From Caenorhabditis remanei (Eukaryota; Nematoda; Chromadorea; Rhabditida; Rhabditidae): 64,000 bases of DNA. Below, piece after piece: positions 47,706-59,980 of this stretch. The notes below the pieces were generated by a model. It was not told the origin of the DNA, made no database searches, and saw nothing but the letters and a program-made list of their open reading frames with translations. Each line of letters begins with the position of its first letter. Within the stretch, counting starts at the first letter, position 1. Location of the stretch: the NCBI RefSeq assembly GCF_010183535.1, contig NC_071330.1, positions 6,739,717 to 6,803,716 on the forward strand. Reading direction: 5' to 3'. A program made the translations under genes and the position numbers.

Positions 47706-50700
47706 TGTGTCGAGAAAAGGACAAACTTTGAACTTTTTGTTACAAGTTAGAAGATTTTATGGAATGTACTAGTATGAGTTAGAGGATTCGGGAAGGAACT
47801 CAACTTAAAAGTTCAGAAGAAAGCGATACAGTGCATGCGGATGGTTCTAGAAATGTAAGCGTACTTTTTTGGGTGCGCTGCGAAGTAGATCAAAAACTTT
47901 GGATCACAATTATTTTTCAAGTGGGTGTTCCTACCCAAAAAAGTGATATTTTTTGCATTTTTCAGTTGAAAATGCTAGTTTGGGCAGCGAGAGACAAGAC
48001 AGAATTCTCAAATATTGAGATTCACTGACCGTCTGTAATTCCAAGTCATACTTTCCAAGTTGATCATCTCGACGAAAATTACAAAAATGTTTTAAAACAG
48101 AAAAACTGAAAATATTTCTATAAAAATCTAGACTATCCAAGTATACTATCAATTTCTGTCCATATTTATTCATATTTATGGCCTAAGCTGGAACATAATG
48201 ACTCAACAAAAAAGCGGAGCATCATCACAAAAAGGTTGAGGACAAACAAAACAAAAAGAAGAAGGGCAAACTACTAATATGATAATCACGAAGTGATACC
48301 TTCTCTCCCTCATCATGTTGTTATGTTTGCAAATGATTTAGCGGTGTCTGTGACCACTCTCTCAATCCATCGATGTCTTTTTTCTTCTGATTTCGGATAC
48401 CCTGCCGTGAGGGAAAAAGGTCGACGAGAACAAACAGTTCGGGAGGGAAAAAGAACGGAGAATGGATGTTCATGGAGAAGAAGTTGCAAAGGATTATGCA
48501 AATTTTGTTACTTCAATTCTTCATTTGAGGACACATTTTTCAATGGATATAGGTTTCTCTGAGAAAGAATTCTTGACCCGAGATTTGTGAACAGAGAAAT
48601 ATAAATGAGGGGAAAAGGGGAAGATTTTTAAAAATATCCGATGGTGAAACCCCTTTGGGAGCACATTCACACCAATCATATCTCTTTCAACACCACATTA
48701 CATGCCGCATTTCCTCGCCGAGTTTTGATTGATTGACGACTTTTTGAAATGGACTTATTTTGTTGCGAAGAAGTTTAGAAATGGGATGAAATGGCAATTC
48801 TGCTTATATATTCAAAATGAAACCTACCACTTTGACAACCAAACAAATGATATCAACTAGTCAGCACTAACTCTTCGTGACACGTGGCAGCTGGTTGGTT
48901 GTCTATCTTTGGGGGTAACCAACTGTCCTGACACCTACATATCTCCTCTTTCACTGATTCATCTACATATCCCTCTAGACAGATGCATCCCTTTTCTTGG
49001 CGTCCTGGCGCCGTTCTGACGCTCCCTCTTCCGTGCCATCTGGCTTTTGGACGGTGTCAAAAATGAGGGTGGAAAGAAGAAAATGAAAGAGACGGTCATC
49101 TGATGACCGGAAAACGAGAAGAGCACTTAGAAAAAGGAAGAAAAGAGACAAACGTCTGTCACCGGAAAATGGAAATTGTTAGGAAAAGCGTAATGAGCTT
49201 TCGTCCGATTGATGGACTGGTGGAAGAAATATATGGAAGAAAAAGACAAAGAATAAGAGGAAAGACCAGGTGAGAATGAAATATTGAATGAGGAAAAGAA
49301 GAAGGACGACGAGTTGAGATACGATTTATTAGGATTTGTTATTCAAAGGCGTCAAAGTTATGGTTGAACTTGGATGTGATGAGAATGAGATGATGAGATA
49401 AAATACATTTGTTTTTATTTGGAAGGCTAGCTTTAGAAGTATGTTACGGAGTAAAAAAAGTTTGGGTGTGCCAACTTTATTATTGACTTCATAAATTTTC
49501 ACTTTGGACAGTTAAGTCAAGACGATGATATATATTGAAGCCTCGGAAAATGTTTTTATGAGTTCAATTCCGCAAAAATAGTCGATTCAGTATGTTCTAG
49601 ATTAAATGTACAATTCCTAGAATATATTCAAAAACATGAAACAATCTGTGACTTTGTGACACACTCTCAGAATCTGCCATTTTCTCCCTCAACAGCCAGA
49701 GAAAATACCTTCTTGGACTTACGAGAATCTACAGTAATCCCCAATAGATGACACGTAACAGAGAGAAAGATGAGAAGGTGTGAAAAGCCATACCGTAACT
49801 GCAATATTTATACTTTTTTGCTGACCACTTGAAAATAAATGTTTGAGAAAAGGGACAAAAAGGCAAACGGCAAACATTACAATTCTGGTAGCGAATATAT
49901 TTGATTCGATTCGAAATTTCAATTTTTCCATAAGAGGAAATGAACAAAAAGAAGAAAGAATCATGGGGCGGCAGGTGAGAAAAAGTCAAACAAAAAGTTA
50001 GAAATGTATTCGGACACCTGGCCACGTTATAGGGGGGCATCTGCGGGAAAACAGTGGTTGGCATGGCCTCGAATAATTATGAAGGGGTGGACTATTCTAC
50101 ATATGAGTGGAATAGTTAAGAGGGAGTGAGTCGAGTGGAAGAATGAGGATAAAGAAGAGAAAAAGAGTTTTGGATACCAGATGGTTTGGGAATTGGAGGC
50201 TTGATAAGTGCTCGGAGCAAGATGTTTTTATGCAAATTAAAAAATGTTTGGTGTGAATAGAACATTTCTACTCTCATACTCTGATATATTCTTTCTGACA
50301 ATTTTCTCTAGTCATCTGCTGGTCTAGACGGCTTTAAAAGTTTGAGTAATCTTCGAGATGCTGTGGGAATGTTGGTCAGGTTTTCAGAAATAAGACTATT
50401 AATATAAATATAGAAATGAGGAGAACTCATCAAAAAGTACTACAGGAGTAAAGTGTGAAGACCGGAAGCCATTCTCCTCATTTCTTCTCTACCGATTTCC
50501 TTCCGCCAATTCAATTTTCCGTTGTGATAACCACTATCATCTATCATCGAGAAGTGGTTTCTAAACAGGTGACCATCAAGATGTGTGAACACCCCAACGA
50601 ATAGATTAAGAAGATTAGAGAGACGCAGATATATAACTGTCCGCCAGATTTCGGTGGCTCATAAGTGATCGATGAGTGCGCGGATTATGACGAACGAAAG

Positions 50701-53700
50701 GAAAATATGGGATGATATGAGGGAAAGTGAGTACAGGTATGAAATATTGAAATTATATGAAATAGATATATCTCTGTCTAATGAGAGAAGTCATGACCAT
50801 CTGGTGGCAGGTTGGAAAGAAGAATTAACCTTGTTGGAGGGGAAGAAAACATGTACATAAAACATGCGTCAAGTGAGCACTTTTCGAACAAAAGGTGGCC
50901 AAACCACTCGGCAGTGTCAAATACGGTATGGGTGGTAAATTGGAATGAGAGTATTTGGAAGGTAACTGGAATGAGTCTGGGAGTACTTTGGTTAATCGAG
51001 AGAAACAATTTTTGTTGAAAATGGCGTAGCTTCATGACCTAGAAACTAACAGAAAGACTTGAATAAAGATTACGTAAAACCAAAGAAGATCTTGATGAGT
51101 TAACCTTAGTAACACGAGAAATTATATAAGAATGCATGAGTACACACCATGAATAAGAAGGAAGACTTTGGTGTGAGATCATCTTTGAGACAATATTACG
51201 TATTCTCGTATATAAACCTCCAAGTAAGGGAATGCAAATAAAAACGGAAGTAAGACGTGGCATCTCAATTTCTCTCCTTGTTTCGAGTTCACAACAATAA
51301 AACAATACATAAGAAGAATAAATACAGTGTCTTCTTCCGTTTTAACCAGAAATGGTGAAATGCGCGGGTTCTTCTTCTTCGAATATATGTGTGTGTACAT
51401 ACGGCTTTTGCCTCCCCTACCTGTACGTGTATCGGAAAATGGGAACCTTTTCGAGAAAAAGGGAATGAAATGTGTACAGGTGCGGGAAGCAGAGAGACGA
51501 ACATCGAAGAGGGATAAACGCTTCGGAAATTAGTTTGTTTGGATATCGAATTCAGTTTTCGAATTGGTTAATATTGAGTTAGATCGTTCAGAATTGAGAC
51601 AATATGAACTACAGTATACTTGAGGAATTTCGGCAAAATTGTTTTCATGCCAGTCCGGAAACACTTGGATTTAACCCTGCATTGTCTCAAAGTCTCAACT
51701 ACAGTACAAATCTTTCATTCTGAATTCGATTTTGTAGTGGAACCTATTGAATTCTCAACCTCTTTTCCTTTCAAAACAATCTCCTCCTATTTCTCCAAAA
51801 AAGTACCTTTTGACAGTCATGGCCACTGATTCCGAAATGGTCGAATGCTACAACTTTCACTGCTTAGCAACGCCCTTGACATCTATCCTTTTCCTACTTT
51901 TTCTCAACTTTTCTCAACGGATTCCGCAACATTTTTGGAATAGTTTTGAAAGATTCATTTGGAGTAAACAAGAAAAGAGTAGAAATCAGGGAAATATCAG
52001 AAATTAAAAGTTGGAAAAAGGATAGAAAACAAGAAAGCAAAACTGAAAAAAAGAACAAACAATATATAGAAACCTCCCTCTTTCCCATTTTTCCCTCCCT
52101 TCACCCTTTTCAAATATTGTTCCTATATTGGCAAACGAGGCAAAAAAACTAGACGGTTTGTCATCAGAATCATAATAATAAAGCGGAAAAGAGACGGACA
52201 TACAGCAAAAAAGAGAACCCTCACAATGCGGAAAATCAGAGAAAAAGAACAGAAACACCGACTAAAACGAACATTTCGTTCATTTAATTGGCTTCGGCTT
52301 TCCGTTCGAATCAATGAGGAGATCCCCCTTGCTTTTTTAGTGACTTTGATGTGATTTGAGGGAAGAGTAGGGAGGAAATCAGTGAAAACAATTTTAATGA
52401 GAAATGAGAAGGGAATTAGATTGGAGATTAGGGAGACAGAGTTTGGAATGGTTTTTGGATTGATTAGAAGACGTGGAAAGGTGTATTTCGAATAAACAGA
52501 AAGAGGAAAGGGAATTTCAGAGAGTAATTAGGAATGAAACTTCAGAAATCATTGTTGTAGTCGACTAATTTTTGTTCCAAAGTGCACTCCTTTCTAGCTT
52601 CAAATTACAAAATAGGGATTATTCTGTTTTTAAACTAATTATGAAAAGAAAACCAAATTGAAAAGAGTGACGATCACAAGTTATCAAAACGTACGTTATA
52701 TAGTTCTAACCGGAAATACAATCCCTCATCTTATACGCTCACTCTCCTCAATCTCGTTCTAATAGTACCCAAAAACTGAGCTAACTTCCTATTCTCACTT
52801 CCTGATTACAATGTTTTTACTAGCAATCAAGCGTAACAAAAGTAGTGAAAACAAGTAGAAAATAAACAGAAACAAGGGTTCTCTTTGCAGAGAAATGTCA
52901 ATTTTAACATCTCCATCTTTTACTTCTTTTCCTATCAAAGATTCGTATCTTTCTCTCTCCGATATTCTGAATACTCGCTCATTAAAGTGTTCCCTTCTCT
53001 AAATTCCCGAAGGCTCGGTTTGAAATTTGATGATGAACGAGTTGAGCGATGATCTGTCACAAAAGCCTCATCATCATATCTAGATGGGAGGCGGATGGAC
53101 TCCAAATTTTGTTAATTGCAATGAGAAAGAGAAATCGAAGAATTGAGAATAGTCTCAGCGACGTGGCAATATAAATATATACAGAAGCTTGATCTCATTG
53201 TGACATAACACTTGAAAAGTTGATACTAATCACAGTAGTCTATCATTGTGACGTGACATTTTTTGAACCTTTACAACAAATAAGCAAATATTATATTTGA
53301 TTTAGAGCACTATTACCTAATCTATTGTTTCTAATGAGGAATATATGACTTATTCTTAACGGGGACCTTGACTAGATTCACAGAGAACTCATCGAATTGG
53401 TTACAGTAATCCACACCTGTTGGCATTTTGAAAAAGGAAAAGAAATTCGAAAAACAGCCGTTGTCAATGTCATGAACATCGTCCTTTTCTCTCCCCTCTC
53501 GAAGCTATTCGATTACCGATTTAGTACATTCCATGATGTTCTTCATCCCTTCTTTTTTTGTATGGCTATTCATTTGTGCAAGGTTATCCAGGTAGTGTAC
53601 AACATGAATAGAATTTGCCCCCATCTAAACGGTCACAGATTTAATGAGCTGTTCGATTGGATTCGAACAAAAAAAGAACCACAAGAATATGAGGAAAAGT

Positions 53701-54055
53701 GAGAAGGAAAATGAGTGAGAATTCATATAAGAATGAGGGATAATCAAATGAAAAGGAAACATTTTAGACTGACATAAGCGAACGGAAATATAATTATAGG
53801 GTCCAGTGGGACCATAAAGCTTTCTCTCGGCGAGTTGCCGCCAAACAGTGGGGGTGACTGCAATAACTCAACGATTTATTGGCCATTTGTTGACATCCAC
53901 CCGTCTGTCATACCATGTAAGATGAGATTTCTCCTCCGAGAGTGTCATTCTCACTCATCCGGAAATTAAGGGAAATTAAGAGTTACTTGTGAGAGAACAA
54001 CAATAATATTTTAGGATCCATGTCAGGATAAAAGACGAAAACTTTGCAAAACAAT

Positions 54056-54126
54056 TGCATCGACCGGGAATCGAACCCGGGCCGCCCGCGTGGCAGGCGA
54101 GCATTCTACCACTGAACCACCGATGC
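54056..54126 (-). tRNA. tRNA-Gly (anticodon GCC)
   Basis: The reverse complement begins GCATCGGTGGTTCAGTGGTA and folds as a 71-nt tRNA: a seven-base acceptor stem (one G-U), a D arm with the A box, and an anticodon stem CTCGCC/GGCGGG-type with loop TGCCACG (anticodon GCC). The T arm carries GGTTCGATTCC as B box. The discriminator base is A. A run of four T follows on the - strand as a Pol III terminator. No intron. It is the only clear RNA gene in the window. Confidence 0.97.
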
Positions 54127-56887
54127 GATAAAATCTTCTGATGGTCTTCTAAGTTTCGAAATCGAATTCAGGAGAAATAGAGAAATATAAAACAAGCAAA
54201 ATGCAGAAAAACCAATCGGAACATGTCGGTCTCTCCAATAGAGAGAAAACGAAAAGATAGAATGAAGATTAATTGACTCTCGGCGCATGGTAGAAAAAAA
54301 AGGCGATAATCTGATTACTGATATCATGATAAGTGAGTTAATGACTAATTACAATGGTCCGAAAGGAGAATGAAAGTGAGTATCTGTCCTTGAGTGCATC
54401 ATTGCCTTCGTTCAAATTCATTCATCTTCATTTATTTTGGGAAAAGAAGAAAGAACAAAGAGAGAATTTTGAATTCGAGGAAAAAGAAGGGAAAACGTTC
54501 GAAAATGGAATGAAGTGAATTTTGGATTAAGGACGATACTGGGGAGGGAAGTAAACGTTTTCATATTTTAGAATACTTTTCTAATAAATTTGAGAATGAA
54601 ATTTGGGTTTTGAATTTGAACGTGCCATGAAATAATCATTGATATCCATGATAAATTAGTGGAATTTTTCAATCAGCTGAACACACGTTCTTGGAAATTC
54701 TAGAAAGAAACTCTACTCATCATTCATTATTCTAGCCTTACCTGCCGCTGGAGCGGGAAAAACTGTTCTAAAAATTATTTAGATTCTTTTCATTAATTGT
54801 TAGCCAAATAAACCATAGAAAATTACACTCTCCAACAGTAAGAAAAAATGATTGCCCACGGAGAAGAAGTACATAAATCCGATTCATTTCATTCAGAAAT
54901 CCGCTTATCCAAACAAACTAAACGAAAAGAATTTTTGCGTTGAGCCTCGTCGCAAAAGTAATGAAAAGCTTTTGAAAGATGAGAATAGTTTACCTATGAC
55001 ACCTATACGAATGGCATCTCTGCCTACTGGACAAGTAATTGATACGGAGGAGAAAAGAAGAGATGAAGACCTCTCGATAGACTCATTTTGTATTCAAAAA
55101 CCAAAGAGGTCCCTTTCTTTAGACAAACATTCCAAAAGAATGACGAAAGAAAAAAGAAAAACAAGGGAATGGTAAGGTGTCAGATTTTTTGTGCAGCCTG
55201 CCTTTCTCAGATAGATTTCCTTCCGCTTTTGTTGGTTTTGTCATCCGAGATGATCGTCGTGCTTTGCATACTGAATCATAACAAAGAATGTACTAAAATA
55301 GGGATGGAGAAGAACAAAAAAGGAAACAGAAAAGTAGGTGAATGGCAGGAAAAGATTCAAATAGTTGGAAGATACGAGTTTAAGAGAAGGGGACTCGAGG
55401 ATGGTTTCGTTTTTCTGGGAACAGAGAAAAAAGGAAATGACTGAAAACTTGTAAAATGGGAAACTGTAATCTCGAGCATTAAAAAAGTAGACTGACAAGA
55501 TCTGGTTGAAAAACGATTCTAAAAGAATTAGATGTTTCGTTTCTGAAAAATCATAGAACTGACAAAAGAGTCACATTACAAAACTCGAATCGTAAGATGG
55601 TCTTTGTGAATTAAGCTCCATTTTCTGTTAGTTTGAATCCAGAAATTCCCTATTCTTCTGACTTTTTTTCTCCGATTCAGAAAGTACGGTTTGTTGAATT
55701 ACGGATTCTGTCAGTCATAAATTCCATAACCAAATCTATTAATTGGAATCCTTTCTTCGAAGTTTTTAGAAATTTATAAATGTGACGAGTCTCTTAAAAT
55801 CACGAAACACTCTGCGTCTCCTACTCTCCAATAATATTTCCGTTAGTTTATATCATTTTATGCACCAATCCTCCGTAACGAATCGAACCAATAAATATTT
55901 GGTACTCTTTCTCTTCTTCTTCTTCTGGATGATTCATTTTATTCACGATTTCTAACAAACAATACATCTCGCTCTTCAAGAAACGATGACTTCATTCACA
56001 CACTTTACACTTTATTTACAAAAATAGGGATTTTGAAGAAAACGGAATGAAAATGGGATTGAATGGGTTATTTTGGAAAAGAGCCTGAGGGATAAAAATG
56101 GAACGGAGAATAAATATTTTGTGGTTCAGAAATGGAGATTAAAGTTTTTGTTGATTTTTCGAGTGAGGAATTTCAAAAACGGGAAGTTTTGGATATCTTG
56201 GCTATAATAATAAAATAGTGTTCCAGGAAAAATCCAAAATTTCAAACGTATTATCGGGTTTATTTCATCTTTAATGTTTTGTTTGAATACATTCGGAAGA
56301 AAGTTTGTACGGAAGTGGAACCCTTCTAGAATTTTCCCAGAACATCTAGTTTTCTTTCAAGCATTTTTTCGAATTCCAAAATGTCTTCAGTGATTTTCCA
56401 ACTTTTACATTTCGACTTACAGGTTTTGGTAGATTTACTTCCGGTTGCATGTACAAAATGTCGAAGACTTGTCTCTCAAAAACAAATTTCCTCTCGAATG
56501 TTTCGAAATGCTTCGTACGGTAATCGGTTCAAAAAACTCATCGATCAGTGTCTACAACACAAATCCTCGTTTTCCTTTTTTCAAAAAGGCGGTGTCTTCT
56601 TGTCTATTTCTTTTTCGTCTTCCAACGAGTAATCCATCGACGAAAAATGACAAATTACCGAGAGGGATTATTAGACAAAACTAGGAAATTCATGTTCGAA
56701 ATTGAAAGAACATTTTGAAAGATGAAAGAGAAGGGAAAAAGAGTTAAAAATTCATGAAAATCCATTAAAAGTAGAGGAAGAAAAAGGCAAAAAAGAATGG
56801 AAAAAGGGAACGATATCATGAATTTCAAATTTATGTCTTTCCACTTTTTCTAGTTTTTCTTCTTATTTTCAGAAATGAAAATATTGG
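54127..56887. other. Gene desert, middle part
   Basis: No gene-like frame. Two overlapping + frames (54852-55175 and 55088-55444) are Lys/Arg-rich by virtue of A-rich composition and lack splice or family support. Nothing else was recognised. Confidence 0.5.
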
Positions 56888-57524
56888 ATACGGCACGGTC
56901 TCCCATACTGCGAAAAAGAACTGCAAGGAACGTGAAGGCGATTTTTTCACGTTTTAATTCAATTCTTTTATTTTTTGCACTGAAAATTCAGTTTTTTCGG
57001 GTTTTTAGACGGCGCAATGGATGAAAAAAGATCCCGTCCTACAGAATTGTAGAAAATAAAATTCTCTATCTTATGAGCCAGAAAACGTGAAATTTGGTCT
57101 GAAATTCACTTTTTCTATACAGAAAAACTGATTTTCAGAAAATTGAGTATAACTTTTTTGGTAGAAAACATTCTCTTATAAAACTTGCACATAATGTTCT
57201 TGAGGATGCTCCAAAACTGTTACAATTTTTTTGAAAAAAAATATTGGATGAAATGGCAGAAAATCTCAATATTCTGAAAATCAGTTTTTCTGTATAGAAA
57301 AAGTGAATTTCAGACCAAATTTCACGTTTTCTGGCTCATAAGATAGAGAATTTTATTTTCTACAATTCTGTAGGACGGGACCTTTTTTCATCCATTGCGC
57401 CGTCTAAAAACCTGAAAAAACTGCATTTTCAGTGCAAAAAAATAAAAGAATTGAATTAAAACGTGAAAAAATCGCCTTCACGTTCCTTGCAGTTCTTTTT
57501 CGCCGTATGGGAGACCGTATACGG
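56888..57524. mobile_element. Long inverted repeat, foldback/MITE-like
   Basis: The left arm, about 56888-57138, begins near ATACGGCACGGTCTCCCATA. It is matched in reverse complement by a right arm, about 57274-57524, ending TATGGGAGACCGTAT. Arms of about 250 bp flank a unique spacer of about 135 bp. The arms are nearly identical, differing by small indels and substitutions at the outer ends. No coding frame is present. It is most simply a non-autonomous transposon; family unknown. Confidence 0.9.
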
Positions 57525-58508
57525 TAGAAAATAAGGGTGGAAATAAGGCAGTCATGAGAGAAATTGGTGAACAAATACAGTATTTACTAACAGATTACTC
57601 ATCAGAAATCGTTAAAACTGTACATTGACAAACAGTTGAACGGGGTGGGAACTGTGAACAGATATTTGATGTTTGTGGGTCACAAACTGTTAGAATTTGT
57701 AGTAGAAATACTGAGTTTTGATGCCACCTCATTTAAGCTTGTGGAGCAAATGCTGTGAAAGAATTACTGGATCTACAGTAACCCGATATAAACCTTTTCC
57801 AATGAAACTACATAGAAATGAAGTTGACTATTTTGACGTTCCCATCAACCTGTCAGTGAGTCAAGTCACCTCAACGACGACATAAAAATGTAAAATTTGA
57901 GGTGGCATCACATAACAAAAAAGTGCGCGGAGCATCTTGATGCGGGACTTCAAAGCGGTGCGTCTTCTCTCAGTGGGTAACAGCTGTCCGGCCTTCTTCT
58001 TCTGTGTCCAACCACTCACGTCGATTTACGATCGATGTTTTTTCGATTCCCGGATGAATTATTGGCCTTGTCAGGTGCACATTGAAGAGGAAGAATCAGA
58101 GGAAAATCATTGCACATTTGACTCCCGGTGGACGACCGATCAGAAACAAGATTTTATGAGAATTGGGGAGAAGAACGAATAGAAAGAAATGAGTTCGAAT
58201 GGGTTGAGAAACACAATAATGAGGAGAAGAGCCAATGAGAACAAGTGGGTTATCAAAATTTTCAGTCACTCGGATAACTTTGTTATCAGTCAATTCGGCG
58301 CGTTGACGAATGTTATGTCACTCTGTTTCAGTTTGGTTTTAACTGTTTGTGTAAGACGTATGTTTCCCGAGTACAGTCACATATGATTTTCGTTTTTTTA
58401 AATTCATTCAGAGAAGCCAAATTACTAATGTCCATAGAAAAACATTTTCGAGGGTTTTTATTAAAGAAATATAATTCAATATCGTCAAACCAGGTATGCC
58501 TGGTCCGT
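57525..58508. other. Gene desert, last part (downstream of the - strand lectin)
   Basis: Probably includes the 3' UTR of the lectin ending at 58509. An 81-codon + frame at 57937-58182 has no support. No other feature was recognised. Confidence 0.5.
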
Positions 58509-59690
58509 CTAGTGAACTGCTGGACGTTTGCAAATGTATCCCCTTTGAGCATAATTTGAATTGTACCATCGATGATCCCCATCCGGTATCATCTAAAAAA
58601 AAACATGGTTCGCAATAAAAAGAAGTTCGCTTACAGCTGTTGTGGAATACGACTGTGGATAGTTAGACTCCCAGTTCACGAAATCGACAGGTGATCCATC
58701 AGTCCATTGCCATTGACCGTTATTGTTGATCAAGCCAATCCAGATCTGAAAACCGAAACGATCGTTGTGCTCTATCGGAAAGTTACATTACTTACATTGT
58801 AACCGTTGTACGTTTCACCTAATCCTGTTGTTGATATCTCTGTAAATATAATTCAAAGACTATAGTCGCACAATTTCAAACTGACGAGATAGAAATTCAT
58901 TCTCGGTGTATGAATGAACAGAAGCCAGTTCTGCTCCATCATTTTTACAGTACTGATTCGCGGAGTCGAAACTGGTTTGCGCAATAACTACCTTAAATCA
59001 AATAAGAATATTATGATAGATATCTCTTGATTATACAAACTCTGTAACAAGATTGGGTATACTGGAACCAAACATATCTTGATGGACATCGATTTACTTC
59101 TGTAATAAATCAAGCCTATTGTCTCACTGGCAGTTTGAATCTTACTGTTTGCTGGACATGTAACTCCTGATACAGTGGTAATCTTTTTAGGTTCAGAAGC
59201 ACAAATAAAAGGGAACTCATCAGTACAAGTAGCAGTCAACCAGGTACCATCAGATGTCAGAAACTGCATACAAGCTGAACTTCCAAGGGAACTTGGCTGT
59301 CCGATTCTATAGTTTTGATAATCGAATGGAGTCCCATCCGTCCATTTCCAATTATTTGGGTCCCTGACATTCGGAGAAGATGTTTGTGCTCCAAGCCACA
59401 CTGGTCCATTGTCATAGATTAGTTTAGATGCCTGTTGAGTTAAAAAAATGTTGTCATCCAAGTTATGAACTGAAGCCAAATGACCATTCAAAGTTAAGCA
59501 TATACTCTCTGCAGTATCAAAATCAACAGCTGCTTTGTATATTCGATAGCATCTGGAAATCATAATTGTAATGGAGATCGAAGATGATTACTTTCACTTA
59601 CAGGTTGTTCTTCTCGTTATAAATTGCTCCGACTCCACATTGAGCATTTACAAGAAAAGGAAGAGTGAGAAGGAAGAAAGGAAGAATCAT
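58509..59690 (-). CDS. Secreted C-type lectin with two CTLDs (copy 1)
   Basis: Seven exons (59690-59602, 59552-59146, 59099-59041, 58991-58886, 58839-58796, 58745-58635, 58592-58509) give 299 residues. A signal peptide (MILPFFLLTLPFLVNAQC) is followed by CTLD 1, which has WLGAQTSSP, WKWTDGTPFDYQNY, ACMQFL and FPFICAS. A linker leads to CTLD 2, with CPSRYVWFQYTQSCYR, GAELASVHSYTENEF, IWIGLINNNG, WTDGSPVDFVNW and GYICKRPAVH at the end. Nematode CLEC proteins of this form are secreted and often induced by microbes. The EPN-type sugar motif is not intact in CTLD 2 (ESNYP). The exon phases match the divergent neighbour at 59981. Confidence 0.92.
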
Positions 59691-59980
59691 TCTGATAAAC
59701 AACGGAACGAATAATGAACAATTATAAGCCTCCTTTTATACGAAATTTCATGAGTTGACATAAATCAGAGAATTTTGCAATTCTCATTTAATCAGTTTAG
59801 ATTTGAAAGAATACAGTAAGAGAGGATGTTAGTTCCGTTTCGTTTGACGCAACAAAGGAAGATTATTCGAAGTTTGGTCTTGATTCAAAAACTATCTCGT
59901 CGCTGATTTGAGAGTTGATGATAAGATATTTTGTGTATAAAACGACTCCTTGTGACTGGATAATTCAGTTCGTTTCAAAG
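59691..59980. promoter_or_regulatory. Shared upstream region of the two divergent lectins
   Basis: Only 290 bp separate the two ATGs. A GATAAG word occurs at about 59921 (GATGATAAGATAT), the recognition form of intestinal GATA factors (ELT-2) in Caenorhabditis. That would suit gut-expressed lectins but is not proof. A TATA-like TGTATAAAAC follows near 59933 for the + gene, and TTTTATACG at 59733 serves the - gene. Confidence 0.55.

Larger units (their letters stand above)
40850..54055. other. Gene desert, first part (no protein gene recognised)
   Basis: More than 13 kb contain only short, low-complexity frames without family resemblance. The + strand is rich in GAAGAA, AAAGAG and similar purine runs, meaning the - strand is pyrimidine-rich, as in the large introns of cyld-1. 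A TTC run at 42305-42331 and a GAA run at 47682-47705 are simple repeats. One isolated exon-like segment on the - strand is listed separately. The region may be regulatory DNA or a giant intron of the 39031-40849 gene. Confidence 0.6.

Noticed and set aside
54852..55444. Two Lys/Arg-rich frames of about 110 codons in the desert
   Set aside because: They reflect A-rich sequence; no splice sites, motif or relative are recognised.
57937..58182. 81-codon + frame (MMRDFKAVRLL...)
   Set aside because: No supporting splice structure or family; likely chance.
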